Of a DNA stretch of 64,000 nt, positions 43,430-52,847 are shown piece by piece. The stretch is from positions 87,955-151,954 of the forward strand of contig NZ_CABVLY010000020.1 of the NCBI RefSeq assembly GCF_902498995.1. Reading direction: 5' to 3'. The translations under genes and the position numbers were made by a program. The notes below the pieces were generated by a model. The model had not been told where the DNA came from and ran no database searches. It saw only the letters and a program-made list of their open reading frames with translations. Within the stretch, counting starts at the first letter, position 1; each line of letters opens with the position of its first letter. The DNA comes from Burkholderia anthina. Lineage in GTDB: Bacteria > Pseudomonadota > Gammaproteobacteria > Burkholderiales > Burkholderiaceae.

Positions 43430-44965
43430 ATGAAGCTGAGCTACAAGATTCCCCTCGCATTCGCCGTTGCGCTGCTGCTGATGTTGTGCGGCGCGCTGTA
43501 CGGTATCCGCATCCTCAACCAGTCGATCGATACGTTCGCGAACGACGTGCAGACGCACGTTGCCGATGAGCGGCTCGTGTCGGCGACGCTCGTGCAGTTC
43601 AAGCTGCAGGTTCAGGAATGGAAGGACACGCTGCTGCGCGGCAAGCAGCCCGACAAACTGGACACATACTGGCAGGCATTCCAGACGCGCGAGCGCACGG
43701 TCGATACGCTCGCCGCGCAGCTCGTCAACCGGTTGCCGCCCGGCGAGAGCCGTACGCTCGTCGAGCAGTTCATGCGTGCGCATGCGGCGATGGGAGATGG
43801 CTATCGTCGCGGTTTCGACGCGTTCAAGGCATCGGGCTTCGATCCGACGGCAGGCGATGCGGCGGTGGCGGGCGTCGATCGCGCGCCGGCTGCGCTGCTC
43901 GAGCGTGCCGCGAAGACGATTGCCGACGAGAGCGCTACCGTGTCGGCTCACGCGAGCCGCGACGCGCAGCACGCGAGCGCGGCGAGTGTCGTGCTGATGC
44001 TGATCGTGCTCGGTGTCGCGATGATCGGCGCGTTCCTGTTCAGTCGCGCGATCCTGCGGCCGCTCGATCGCGCGGTTGCCTGTGCGCAGGCGGTGGCGGG
44101 CGGCGACCTGACGCGCGACGTCGACGCCGCAGGCCGTGACGAGATCGCCGACCTGCTGCGCGCGTTGCAGGCGATGCAGGCGAGCCTGTCGGGCGTCGTG
44201 CACGAAGTGCGCTCGCATGCCGAGTCCGTCGCGACGGCGAGCGCGCAGATCGCATCGGGCAATCACGACCTGTCGGCGCGTACCGAGGCGCAGGCTGCGT
44301 CGCTCGAGGAAACCGCGGCCAGCCTGGCCGAGCTGACGGGCGTCGTTCGCCAGTCGGCCGAGCATGCGACGCATGCGGCGCAGCTCGCGCACGATGCGTC
44401 GGGCATGGCTTCCGCGGGCGGCAGCGTGATGGCGCAGGCGGTCGACACGATGAGCGGGATTGCCGACAGCGCGGCGAAGGTCGGCGAGATCGTCGCGGTG
44501 ATCGACGGCATCGCATTCCAGACCAATCTCCTCGCGTTGAACGCGGCCGTCGAGGCGGCGCGTGCCGGGCAACAGGGGCGGGGCTTCGCGGTCGTCGCGG
44601 CCGAGGTGCGCACGCTCGCGCAGCGCAGCGCGGCTGCCGCGAAGGAGATCAAGGCGCTGATCGGGCAGTCGACGCAGCGCGTCGATGCGGGCGCCGCGCT
44701 GATCGGCCGCGCGGGCGAATCGATACGGGATATCGTCGGAGCGGTGCAGCGGGTCACGACGATCGTCGGCGAGATCTCGTCCGCATCGCAGGAGCAAAGC
44801 GGCGGTATCCAGCAGGTGAACATCGCGGTCACGCAGATGGATGAAGCGACGCAGCGCAACGCCGCGCTGGTCGAGCAGGCGTCGGCCGCGACGCAGGCGC
44901 TGGCCGAACAGGCGAGTGCGCTGCGGCAGGCGGTAGCCGTGTTCAGGCTGCCGCAAGCCGCGTAA
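43430..44965 (+). CDS. Methyl-accepting chemotaxis protein
   Basis: A 511-residue chemoreceptor. One membrane helix at about 7-29, a periplasmic helical sensor domain to about 180, a second helix at 183-206, then a HAMP domain (ILRPLDRAVACAQAVAGGDL) and a cytoplasmic signalling domain. The highly conserved hairpin tip reads DGIAFQTNLLALNAAVEAAR, next to GRGFAVVAAEVRTLAQRS. The sensor resembles the four-helix-bundle type of Tar-like receptors, ligand unknown. No che genes are in the window, so it is an orphan receptor gene. Confidence 0.94.
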   Translation: MKLSYKIPLAFAVALLLMLCGALYGIRILNQSIDTFANDVQTHVADERLVSATLVQFKLQVQEWKDTLLRGKQPDKLDTYWQAFQTRERTVDTLAAQLVNRLPPGESRTLVEQFMRAHAAMGDGYRRGFDAFKASGFDPTAGDAAVAGVDRAPAALLERAAKTIADESATVSAHASRDAQHASAASVVLMLIVLGVAMIGAFLFSRAILRPLDRAVACAQAVAGGDLTRDVDAAGRDEIADLLRALQAMQASLSGVVHEVRSHAESVATASAQIASGNHDLSARTEAQAASLEETAASLAELTGVVRQSAEHATHAAQLAHDASGMASAGGSVMAQAVDTMSGIADSAAKVGEIVAVIDGIAFQTNLLALNAAVEAARAGQQGRGFAVVAAEVRTLAQRSAAAAKEIKALIGQSTQRVDAGAALIGRAGESIRDIVGAVQRVTTIVGEISSASQEQSGGIQQVNIAVTQMDEATQRNAALVEQASAATQALAEQASALRQAVAVFRLPQAA

Positions 44966-45009
44966 CGGCATCGCCGGCGAGCGCGGGAGCTTCGTCGTGC
45001 CGCGTTGCC

Positions 45010-46170
45010 TTATGCCGCGGCCGGATACTGCGCGAGCACGCGGTCGCGGATCGACGGCTTGATGTTCGACTGCGCCATGTTGCCGCCGTAGTGCGCGACG
45101 ACGCGCGGATTCATCACGCGATACCAGAGCGGCGGCACGTACGCGAACAGGATCATCGTCGCGTAGCCGGCCGGCAGTTGCGGCGAATCGTCGAAGTGGC
45201 GCAGCGCCTGGTACGAGCGGGTCGGGTTCGCGTGATGGTCGGCGTGGCGCTGCAACTGGTACAGGAACAGGTTCGTGACGACGTGATTGCTGTTCCACGA
45301 ATGCTGCGGCGTGCAGCGCTCGTAACGGCCGTTCGGCAGCTTGCGGCGGCCGAGGCCGTAGTGCTCGACGTAATTGACGACTTCGAGCAGCGACGCACCG
45401 TAGACGGCCTGGATCACGAGGAACGGGATCACGATCCTGCCGGCCATCGCGATTGCGATGGCCCACACGACGACGGTCATCGCCCACGCGTGCAGCACCT
45501 CGTTGCGCCAGCTCCACGGCGAATGCCCGAGCCGCTCGAGGCGCGCCTTTTCGAGTCGCCACGCCGAGCGGATGCTGCCGGTCACCGTGCGCGGCAGGAA
45601 CGCCCAGAACGATTCGCCGTAGCGCGCGCTTGCCGGATCCTCGGCCGTCGCGACGCGCACGTGATGGCCGCGGTTGTGTTCGACGAAGAAATGCCCGTAC
45701 GCGACGGGCGCGAGCGTGATCTTCGCGAGCCAGCGCTCGAAGCGGTTGGTCTTGTGGCCGAGTTCGTGCGCGGTGTTGATCGAGATGCCCGTCGCGGCGC
45801 CGAGCGACAGCGCGAAGCCGACGTAGTCGTACCACGTGAGCGCATGCGTGCCGACGATCCACACGCAGGTGAAGAACGCGACGTATTCGACGAGTGTCGC
45901 GAGGTAGACGATGAAGCGGTAGTAGCGCTCCCGTTCGAGCTGCGGGACGACGGTTTCGGGCGGATTGTCCCGATCGTCGCCGATCAGCGTGTCGAGGACC
46001 GGAATCACGCCGAATGCGAACAACGGCCCGAACCACCAGAACACGTGCAGTCCCGTCGCAAGCGCGAGCTGGGCCGCGAGGATCGGCAGCGTGATCGTCA
46101 GCGCGCCGAGGAGCCACAGATAACGTTTGCCATCCGACCAGCTCGAGGCCGATCCGTCCGTCATTGCCAT
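45010..46170 (-). CDS. alkB: Alkane 1-monooxygenase AlkB
   Basis: A 386-residue integral membrane non-haem di-iron hydroxylase that oxidises the end of medium-chain alkanes. The His boxes are complete: HELGHK (135-140), EHNRGHH (164-170), LQRHADHH (306-313), and the extra NYVEHYGL box near 267. About six helices flank them. The start at 46170 follows an AGGAGGG site six bases upstream. No rubredoxin, rubredoxin reductase or alcohol dehydrogenase gene is adjacent, so electrons must come from partners elsewhere. Confidence 0.94.
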   Translation of the reverse strand: MAMTDGSASSWSDGKRYLWLLGALTITLPILAAQLALATGLHVFWWFGPLFAFGVIPVLDTLIGDDRDNPPETVVPQLERERYYRFIVYLATLVEYVAFFTCVWIVGTHALTWYDYVGFALSLGAATGISINTAHELGHKTNRFERWLAKITLAPVAYGHFFVEHNRGHHVRVATAEDPASARYGESFWAFLPRTVTGSIRSAWRLEKARLERLGHSPWSWRNEVLHAWAMTVVVWAIAIAMAGRIVIPFLVIQAVYGASLLEVVNYVEHYGLGRRKLPNGRYERCTPQHSWNSNHVVTNLFLYQLQRHADHHANPTRSYQALRHFDDSPQLPAGYATMILFAYVPPLWYRVMNPRVVAHYGGNMAQSNIKPSIRDRVLAQYPAAA

Positions 46171-46844
46171 TGTCTCCCTCCTTTGGACCGCCTCCGGCGC
46201 GCAGGGGCGCCGGGCGGCCGCATGTCTGTCGCCGTTCGAATCGTCGTCGGTGCGCGACACTGCGCGCGGCCCTGGATCGGAAGTCCGGTTGTGCCAGTTA
46301 TACGACCGTCGCGCACGCTTTCCAAACCCCGGCGCTAGGCATGAAACTCCAAACGGCGGGTTGCGCGGGACGCAGGTGGGGAGGGGCCGGCAGCGGGTGA
46401 TTGAAACAGCGCGACACGAGCCGGATCGGCTCGCGCGGCCCGGGTTCTGGTCTGATGAATACGCGAACTACACGGGCGAGTTTTCCGGCTTCGTGCATCG
46501 CAACGAATGTTGCGATGCAATAATCGGCGTGCGGCAGCGCGTTGTAGACCCTCACCGCCGGATACATATATTACGATCCATTACGGGCCGGGCGGCGAAA
46601 TACCGGACGCTCGCCGCGCGAATGTCCTGCACGACAAAGGCGAGCGGGGTGACATGTCCGGATCGCACTTCGGACTCGCGCGCTTCGCGGCCGATCGACG
46701 CGCGAATGCTGCACCTGCACACCCGGGCGGGCGGCGTTGCCTGCCGCCTTTTGATTCGCGCTGCCATTTGAAAATAACGATTTGACTCATGCCCCGCTTT
46801 CGGTTGAAGCTAATAACTTGCTGTCCGAAGGGGGCTGTGCCTGC
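46171..46844. other. Intergenic region between alkB and GNAT gene
   Basis: This 674-base divergent region would contain the alkB promoter and that of the acetyltransferase gene. It has an AT-richer part near 46505-46580 (with ACATATATTACGATCC) and near 46760-46820. No open frame in it has a ribosome site and typical codon use. No RNA or repeat was recognised. Confidence 0.4.
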
Positions 46845-47360
46845 ATGAGTTCGACCTTGACCGTTCGTCGTATCGCTGCCGACCAGGGTGGCGTGTATCG
46901 CGAACTCCGCGCCGCATCGCTGCGTGAGCCCTACGCGCCCGGTGAAGCGCCGGAGGCCGAATTGCTGAACGTCGATTCCGACGCGGCGGCGGCCATCGCC
47001 GCGCTGCGCGCCGCATCCGACGAGTCGACGACTTTCCTGCTTTACACCGAAGGCCATCCGGCCGGCATGATCGGCGCGTATTTCGACAATACGCCCGAGC
47101 GGCGCGCGTTCGTCAGCGAGCTGTGGGTCGCGCACGCAGTGCGCCATCTGCGCGGCGGCGTGCTCCTGCTCGAAACGGCCACCGGGTGGCTGGCCGAACG
47201 CGGTGCGCAGGACGTCTACGCATGGATCGCCGATGCGAACCGCAACGCGATCCGTTTCTACGAGCGCGCGGGTTTCGGCAATACCGGCGAGCATGCGCCG
47301 ATCGCGCGGATGCCCGGCGCGATGAAGTCGCTGTTCGTGTCGCGCGTGAACACGCCCTGA
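46845..47360 (+). CDS. GNAT family N-acetyltransferase
   Basis: A 171-residue acetyltransferase. The GNAT core is visible: strand beta-4 FVSELWVAHAVRHLRGGVLLLE, in which the usual acetyl-CoA loop appears as RHLRGG, then ADANRNAIRFYERAGF as the final family motif. It uses acetyl-CoA to modify an amine, target unknown. The start at Met 46845 was preferred over a Met 21 residues upstream because of domain length. It lies 153 bases ahead of minC on the same strand. Confidence 0.85.
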   Translation: MSSTLTVRRIAADQGGVYRELRAASLREPYAPGEAPEAELLNVDSDAAAAIAALRAASDESTTFLLYTEGHPAGMIGAYFDNTPERRAFVSELWVAHAVRHLRGGVLLLETATGWLAERGAQDVYAWIADANRNAIRFYERAGFGNTGEHAPIARMPGAMKSLFVSRVNTP

Positions 47361-47513
47361 CGGATGAACGCGCGGGCCGCCCGGCGCGCTCAACGCCTTG
47401 CCGCGCGCCGGCCCGGCCTGCCGGCGGTGTGTTCGCCGCCACCCAAGTCCCAAAAATAATGGCTGTACGCGTGGACGCCTGTAAAATACGCAAAAATTTT
47501 TTGCAGAGTGTCC

Positions 47514-48284
47514 ATGTCGCTTAAAAAATCGCCATTCTTCGAGCTGCGCAGCGGATCGGTCGATACGTTGTTGTTCACCGTGAAGACGACCGATCTCGAT
47601 GCGTTGCGTGCCGAACTGGTCAAGCGCTTCGAAGCGACTCCCGAGTTTTTCGCCGATGATGTCGTCGCGATCGACGTCCGCCGCCTCGCGGACGGCGAAC
47701 GCGTCGCGCTCGCCGACATCCGCAAGATGCTGAACGACGTGCGGATGCGCCCGGTGGGCGTTGTGGCGCTGCCGGCGCAGGGCTGGGCGGCAACTGCCGG
47801 CCTGCCGTTGCTCGAAGCGCGCGATCGCCGCGTGTCGGCCGCGAAACCGGTCGAGGAAGCGGAGCCGGCGCCCGTCGTCGAGGCGCCCGCTGCTGCGGCG
47901 GCGGCCGAATCGGCGTCCGAGCCTGCTCCGACGCCGATTCAGGCCGGCGGCCAGACGCTGGTGATCGACCGGCCGCTGCGTTCGGGACAGCAGATTTACG
48001 CGAAAGGAGACCTCGTGGTGCTCGCGCCGGTCAGTCACGGCGCCGAGATCATCGCGGAAGGCAATATCCACATCTACGCGCCGTTGCGCGGCCGCGCACT
48101 CGCGGGCGTGCACGGCAATCACGACGCGCGCATTTTCTGCACGTGTCTCGAACCGGAACTGATTTCGATCGCGGGTATCTATCGAACAACCGAGAACCCG
48201 TTGCCCGCCGAGATATTGGGCAAATCGGTGCAGATCCGGCTCGAAGAGGAAAAACTGATGATCGAACCGCTGCGCCTGACGTGA
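47514..48284 (+). CDS. minC: Septum site-determining protein MinC
   Basis: A 256-residue inhibitor of FtsZ polymerisation. The N-terminal domain (1-105) starts SLKKSPFFELRSGSVDTLLF; an Ala/Pro/Glu-rich linker follows at about 115-145; the C-terminal beta-helix domain has RPLRSGQQIYAKGDLVVLAP and GNIHIYAPLRGRALAG, which bind MinD. A GTG six bases upstream is an alternative start. It leads minD and minE in one operon. Confidence 0.95.
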   Translation: MSLKKSPFFELRSGSVDTLLFTVKTTDLDALRAELVKRFEATPEFFADDVVAIDVRRLADGERVALADIRKMLNDVRMRPVGVVALPAQGWAATAGLPLLEARDRRVSAAKPVEEAEPAPVVEAPAAAAAAESASEPAPTPIQAGGQTLVIDRPLRSGQQIYAKGDLVVLAPVSHGAEIIAEGNIHIYAPLRGRALAGVHGNHDARIFCTCLEPELISIAGIYRTTENPLPAEILGKSVQIRLEEEKLMIEPLRLT

Positions 48285-48343
48285 TTCACGCGGCACGCTC
48301 CGGATCGATCGGCTCTCATTGACGAACACAGGGTATTGGGTAA

Positions 48344-49159
48344 ATGGCAAAAATCATCGTGGTGACCTCGGGCAAGGGCGGCGTGGGCAAGACGACGACG
48401 AGCGCGAGCTTCGCGTCCGGCCTCGCGCTGCTCGGCCACAAGACGGCCGTGATCGACTTCGACGTCGGCCTGCGCAACCTCGATCTCATCATGGGCTGCG
48501 AGCGTCGCGTCGTGTATGACCTCGTGAACGTGATCCAGGGCGAAGCGAACCTGAACCAGGCGCTGATCAAGGACAAGAAGTGCGAGAACCTGTTCATCCT
48601 GCCGGCGTCGCAGACGCGCGACAAGGATGCGCTCACGCGTGACGGCGTCGAGAAGGTGCTGAACGATCTGGTTGCGATGGACTTCGAATACATCGTCTGC
48701 GATTCGCCGGCCGGTATCGAGGCGGGTGCGCTGCACGCGATGTACTTCGCGGACGAAGCGCTGATCGTGACGAACCCGGAAGTGTCGTCGGTGCGCGACT
48801 CGGACCGTATTCTCGGCATCCTGTCGTCGAAGACCAAGCGCGCGACCGAAGGCAAGGATCCGATCAAGGAACACCTGCTGATCACGCGTTACAGCCCGAA
48901 GCGCGTGAGCGAAGGCGAGATGCTGTCGCTCGAGGACATCAGCGAGATCCTGCGCATCAAGCTGATCGGCGTGGTGCCGGAATCGGAAGCCGTGCTGCAT
49001 GCATCGAACCAGGGTCTGCCGGCCGTGCATCTCGACGGCACCGATGTCGCCGAGGCATACAAGGACATCGTTGCGCGCTTCGTCGGCGAAGACAAGCCGC
49101 TGCGTTTCACCGAATACCAGAAGCCGGGCCTGCTGCAGCGCCTCTTCGGCAGCAAGTAA
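48344..49159 (+). CDS. minD: Septum site-determining ATPase MinD
   Basis: A 271-residue ParA-type ATPase that binds the membrane when ATP-bound, recruits MinC and oscillates under MinE. The deviant Walker A VTSGKGGVGKTTTSA with the signature Lys is at the N-terminus, the switch region is YIVCDSPAGIEAGA, and the C-terminal amphipathic membrane helix is PGLLQRLFGSK. It lies 59 bases after minC. Confidence 0.97.
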   Translation: MAKIIVVTSGKGGVGKTTTSASFASGLALLGHKTAVIDFDVGLRNLDLIMGCERRVVYDLVNVIQGEANLNQALIKDKKCENLFILPASQTRDKDALTRDGVEKVLNDLVAMDFEYIVCDSPAGIEAGALHAMYFADEALIVTNPEVSSVRDSDRILGILSSKTKRATEGKDPIKEHLLITRYSPKRVSEGEMLSLEDISEILRIKLIGVVPESEAVLHASNQGLPAVHLDGTDVAEAYKDIVARFVGEDKPLRFTEYQKPGLLQRLFGSK

Positions 49160-49171
49160 CGGAGGTCGCTC

Positions 49172-49426
49172 ATGTCCATCCTTTCGTTTCTCCTCGGCGA
49201 GAAGAAGAAATCCGCGTCGGTCGCGAAGGAGCGCCTGCAGCTCATCATCGCGCACGAGCGGGTCGGTGGCCGGCCGCCGGCCGATTACCTGCCGGCGCTG
49301 CAGAAGGAGCTGGTCGCGGTCATCTCGAAGTACGTCCATATTTCGAACGATGACATCCGCGTGAGCCTCGAGCGCCAGGACGATCTCGAAGTGCTCGAAG
49401 TCAAGATCGAGATTCCGCAAGCCTGA
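49172..49426 (+). CDS. minE: Cell division topological specificity factor MinE
   Basis: An 84-residue protein that stimulates MinD ATPase and sets the pole-to-pole oscillation. The N-terminal membrane-binding part is MSILSFLLGEKKKSA, the MinD-contact helix has AKERLQLIIAHER, and the C-terminal topological part reads YLPALQKELVAVISKYVHI. It starts 12 bases after minD with a GGAGG site. Confidence 0.97.
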   Translation: MSILSFLLGEKKKSASVAKERLQLIIAHERVGGRPPADYLPALQKELVAVISKYVHISNDDIRVSLERQDDLEVLEVKIEIPQA

Positions 49427-49585
49427 CCTTTGCCGTGTCCCACCGCACGGCGGCACATGCCGCCGTGCGCGTCTTACGCCCTGTTGCACTTTCGGGCACG
49501 CCGTAACACGGCCCTTGTCGGCCGTCAGCCGTCCTCCCGCATTGAACGAATACGCCCGCGTCAATTGTTCAATCAGGAGGTTGTG

Positions 49586-49987
49586 ATGGCTGTCTCTACC
49601 GTTCAACGTCGTATCGTCTCGCTCACGCTGTTCGCCGCGGGCCTGTCAGCCGTTGCCGCACCGCTCGCCGCGCGCGCGGACGAGATCATCGTCGGCGCGC
49701 CGGTGCAGGTGCAGTCGGCCCGAATGGTCGTCGCCGAGCCCGTGGCCCTGCGCACCGGGGAAGTCGTCGTCGTCGCGCCGAATGCGCCGCCGCCCGTGCG
49801 CTACGAGGTCGTGCCGGCGACACGCGTCGGCTATGTGTGGGAGCGCGGCCACTGGCGCTGGGATCATGGCCGCTACGTATGGATCGGCGGTCACTGGGAA
49901 GCCGAGCGCGTCGGCATGCACTGGGTGCCGGGCCATTGGGATCAGCGCGGCCCGAACTGGTTCTGGACACGTGGCCACTGGGCTTGA
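49586..49987 (+). CDS. Exported WXXGXW-repeat (YXWXXGHW) protein
   Basis: A 133-residue protein with a signal peptide (cleaved near ARA-DE). The C-terminal half repeats a short unit with the pattern Y/H-x-W-x-x-G-H-W: VWERGHWRW, VWIGGHWEA, HWVPGHWDQ and FWTRGHWA. Proteins of this type are common in Burkholderia and are thought to sit in the envelope; no function is established. It has an AGGAGG site. A tiny lipoprotein gene follows after 13 bases. Confidence 0.82.
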   Translation: MAVSTVQRRIVSLTLFAAGLSAVAAPLAARADEIIVGAPVQVQSARMVVAEPVALRTGEVVVVAPNAPPPVRYEVVPATRVGYVWERGHWRWDHGRYVWIGGHWEAERVGMHWVPGHWDQRGPNWFWTRGHWA

Positions 49988-50000
49988 CGGAGGGCGTGCG

Positions 50001-50111
50001 ATGAAACGAACCGCAATCGCCATCGCGCTCGTCGCGATCACGCTGGCCGGCTGCATCGTCGTGCCGGCCCGTCCCGTCTACTACCGGCCGGCGCCGGTGG
50101 TGATCTACTGA
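50001..50111 (+). CDS. Very small lipoprotein
   Basis: A 36-residue lipoprotein: MKRTAIAIALVAITLAGC gives a complete signal with lipobox LAGC, and the mature part (CIVVPARPVYYRPAPVVIY) is only 19 residues, Pro and Tyr-rich like the neighbouring exported proteins. It starts 13 bases after the WXXGXW gene with a GGAGGG site. Its stop overlaps the end of the convergent clcA gene by seven bases. Such tiny genes are usually missed by annotation. Confidence 0.7.
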   Translation: MKRTAIAIALVAITLAGCIVVPARPVYYRPAPVVIY

Positions 50112-51655
50112 GCGTCGCGCGGGCCCGGCTGTGCCGGGCCATGCGTGTCCGGCGCAGCCGGCGCGTCGTCGTGCGTCGTCGCTGGCGTGCTCACCGCGCC
50201 GTTGTCGTGTGCCCGGGCGTCCGCCTCGCCGCCATTTTCGTCGCGCAGCGTATCGAGCGGATCGGCGGGCGCGGCGTCCGCATCCTGCGGCTCGGTGACG
50301 CTGCTCGCAGCCGCCGGCGCTGCCGTAGCGGCAGCGGCTTGCGCAGCGGCCGCGGGCGGTGCGAGATAGCGCTGCGCCAGCGTTTCGTACAGCGGCGGCG
50401 CGAAGAAGCGTGCCATGCGGCTCGACACGAGCGCGGTGGCCATCAACGAAATCACGAGCGCGTGGCCGTTGATCATCTCCATCACGATCACGAACGACGT
50501 GATCGGCGACTGCGTGACCGCCGCGAGGTAGCCGACCATCGCGAGCGCGATCAGCATCGGCAGGCTCATGTCGCCGAACACGAGGTGCAGCAGGTTGCCG
50601 AAACCGGCGCCGATCGACAGCGACGGTGCGAAGATCCCGCCCGGGATGCCCGGCAGGTACGACGCGACCATCGACACCATCTTCAGGAACGGATAGAACG
50701 CCGAAAGCCGTTCATGGCCGTCGAGCAGGCCGCGTGCTTCGGCATAGCCGCTGCCGAACGTCGTGCCGCCCGACACGATGCCGACGACGGCGATCACGAA
50801 GCCGCACAGCGCCGCGAATGCGATCGGGCGCTCGCGATACAGGCCGAGCACGCGTGCGGGCAGCCAGCGTCCCGTGTTGAGCAGCAGCCAGCTGAAGAGG
50901 CCGCCGGCGATCCCCGTGACGATCGCGGTGACGAGCACGGCGACCGCGAGCATCTTCGGAAAATGCTGGCCGGCGTCGATCGTGCCGAAATACGTGTAGT
51001 TGCCGTTCAGCCCGAGCGCGACGACACCGGCGAGGATGATCGCGGTGATCAGCACGCCGCTTGCGCGCGCGGAGAAGCTGCGGGTCAGCTCTTCGATCGC
51101 GAACACGATCCCGGCCAGCGGCGTATTGAATGCCGCCGACAGGCCGGCGGCGGCGCCGGCGAGCACGAGCTGCCGCTCGATCTGCGCATTGGAGCGCGGG
51201 TAGAAGCGCCTCAGGTTGAACATCAGCGCGGCACCGACCTGCACGGTCGGCCCTTCACGGCCGATCGTGAAGCCGCCGAGGATGCCCATGAACGAGATCA
51301 GCACCTTGCCGAACAGGATGCGCAGCGTCAGCAGGCGTGCGCCGAACGCGCTGGGGCGCGCATGCAGCGTCGCGATGACCTGCGGGATGCCGCTGCCCTC
51401 CGCACCCCGAAAGAAGCGGCGCGTAAGCCATGCCGACGCCGCGGCGATCGCCGGCGTCAACACCAGCGGCAGCCACGCGGCGTGGTCGCGCATCGTGCGA
51501 AACGTGTCGTAGCCCCAGTCGATCAGCCGCGCGTACAGCACGGCCGCGAGACCCACGGCGATCGCGCCGAGCCAGAAGACGCCGTACTGGCGCCAGATCC
51601 GCACCGAGCGGCGGGTGAGAGCGGGAAACAGGGCGGGAAGGGCGGGGCGGGGCAT
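50105..51655 (-). CDS. clcA: ClC-family chloride channel or H+/Cl- antiporter
   Basis: A 516-residue membrane protein with about ten or more helices. The three ion-path motifs are present: GAEGSGIPQV, GGFTIGREGPTVQVG with the gating Glu, and LPGIPGGIFAPSLSIGAGFG. After residue 420 comes an Ala/Asp-rich cytoplasmic tail of about 90 residues without CBS domains. The start could be 51655 or ten residues earlier; neither has a good ribosome site, and a TATAAT-like sequence directly precedes the earlier one. It is divergent from the heptosyltransferase gene. Confidence 0.9.
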   Translation of the reverse strand: MPRPALPALFPALTRRSVRIWRQYGVFWLGAIAVGLAAVLYARLIDWGYDTFRTMRDHAAWLPLVLTPAIAAASAWLTRRFFRGAEGSGIPQVIATLHARPSAFGARLLTLRILFGKVLISFMGILGGFTIGREGPTVQVGAALMFNLRRFYPRSNAQIERQLVLAGAAAGLSAAFNTPLAGIVFAIEELTRSFSARASGVLITAIILAGVVALGLNGNYTYFGTIDAGQHFPKMLAVAVLVTAIVTGIAGGLFSWLLLNTGRWLPARVLGLYRERPIAFAALCGFVIAVVGIVSGGTTFGSGYAEARGLLDGHERLSAFYPFLKMVSMVASYLPGIPGGIFAPSLSIGAGFGNLLHLVFGDMSLPMLIALAMVGYLAAVTQSPITSFVIVMEMINGHALVISLMATALVSSRMARFFAPPLYETLAQRYLAPPAAAAQAAAATAAPAAASSVTEPQDADAAPADPLDTLRDENGGEADARAHDNGAVSTPATTHDDAPAAPDTHGPAQPGPRDAQ

Positions 51656-51830
51656 CGGCGACGGGCCGGCGGACAAAAAGGGCATTATAAAAAGAACCGG
51701 ATGCGCATGGGCGCTCGACAAATTTTCACGAAAACGATGCACTTTGTTGCAAATGTAATGGCGATGTAATGCCTTTGGGTGGGCAGCGTCGTTAGCATGC
51801 CGAAATGGCATGCTCCTCCCCACAGGAAAC

Positions 51831-52829
51831 GTGAAACGCATCCTTATCGTGAAAGTGACGTCGCTCGGCGATGTCGTCCAGACGCTGCCGGTCGTCGCGG
51901 ATCTCCACCGGGCTTTTCCGGGCGTGACGGTCGATTGGGCCGTCGACGAGTCGTGTGCCGAAGTCGTGCGCTGGCATCCGGGCGTGAGCCACGTGCTCTG
52001 CGCGCCGCTGCGGCGGTTCAAGAAGCGCCGGAACCGCGGCGACCTGAAGGCGATCTCGGCATCGATCGGGGCGCTGCGCGCGCACCGGTACGACGCCGTC
52101 ATCGACCTGCACGGCGTCTACAAGAGCGCGATCATTTCGGCGTTCGCGCGGGCCGCCCGCCGGGTCGGCTATCAAACCCAGGATCTCGGCGAGACGGGTG
52201 CGCGCTTTGCGTATTCGCATCGCTTCGGCCCGCGTCCGGACTGCGACGCGTGGCACGGCATGCGCGTCAGCGCCGGCGAGGCGCTCGGCTATGTCCCCGA
52301 AGGGATCGCTGCATACGGCATCGTGGCGCCGCAGGACACGAGCCTGCCAGCCGCCGTGACCGACGGCGCGCCGTTCATGCTGCTGTTTCACGCCACCTCC
52401 AATCCGGACAAGAAATGGCCGGCCGACCACTGGGCCGCGCTGGCCATGCAGATGATGGCGCGCGGCGTGCGCGTGCTGGTGCCGTGGGGCTCGGCCGCCG
52501 AACACGACGACGCCCAGGACATCGCCGCACGGGCCCCGGGCGCGGTCGTGCTGCCCGCGATGTCGGTGCGGGAACTGGGCTCGGCGATCGGCCGGGCCGC
52601 GCTCGTGGCGGGGGTCGATACCGGATTCGTGCACATGGCGCACGCGCTGCGGCGGCCGACCGTGATGATTTTCGTCGCGACGTCGCGCCACCACTGCGGT
52701 ATCGGCGGCGCGCCGAATGCACTGTCGATCGGCGAGCCGGGCACGGTGCCGTCCGTTGCGCAGGCGCTGGACGCAATCGATGCGGTCGGTCCGGCCTACG
52801 ATGCGCGCCCCGTGGCGCTGACGGCCTGA
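51831..52829 (+). CDS. waaC: Lipopolysaccharide heptosyltransferase I
   Basis: A 332-residue family 9 glycosyltransferase that adds the first heptose to the Kdo of the LPS inner core, from ADP-heptose in the cytoplasm. It starts VKRILIVKVTSLGDVVQTLP, with the conserved Asp, and has LLFHATSNPDKKWPADHWAAL and AALVAGVDTGFVHMAHAL for sugar nucleotide binding. GTG is chosen as start, with AGGA just upstream, as the family starts here. The assignment to WaaC rather than another heptosyltransferase is by overall similarity. Confidence 0.88.
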   Translation: MKRILIVKVTSLGDVVQTLPVVADLHRAFPGVTVDWAVDESCAEVVRWHPGVSHVLCAPLRRFKKRRNRGDLKAISASIGALRAHRYDAVIDLHGVYKSAIISAFARAARRVGYQTQDLGETGARFAYSHRFGPRPDCDAWHGMRVSAGEALGYVPEGIAAYGIVAPQDTSLPAAVTDGAPFMLLFHATSNPDKKWPADHWAALAMQMMARGVRVLVPWGSAAEHDDAQDIAARAPGAVVLPAMSVRELGSAIGRAALVAGVDTGFVHMAHALRRPTVMIFVATSRHHCGIGGAPNALSIGEPGTVPSVAQALDAIDAVGPAYDARPVALTA

Positions 52830-52847
52830 CGAAGCCGCGGTGCCGGT

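Noticed and set aside
43256..46117. Minus-strand open frame of 953 codons over the chemoreceptor and alkB
   Set aside because: It is a shadow of the receptor (antisense) and an out-of-frame reading of alkB; no domain is visible.
46298..46567. 89-codon minus-strand frame in the alkB upstream gap
   Set aside because: No ribosome site, atypical codon use and no family resemblance.
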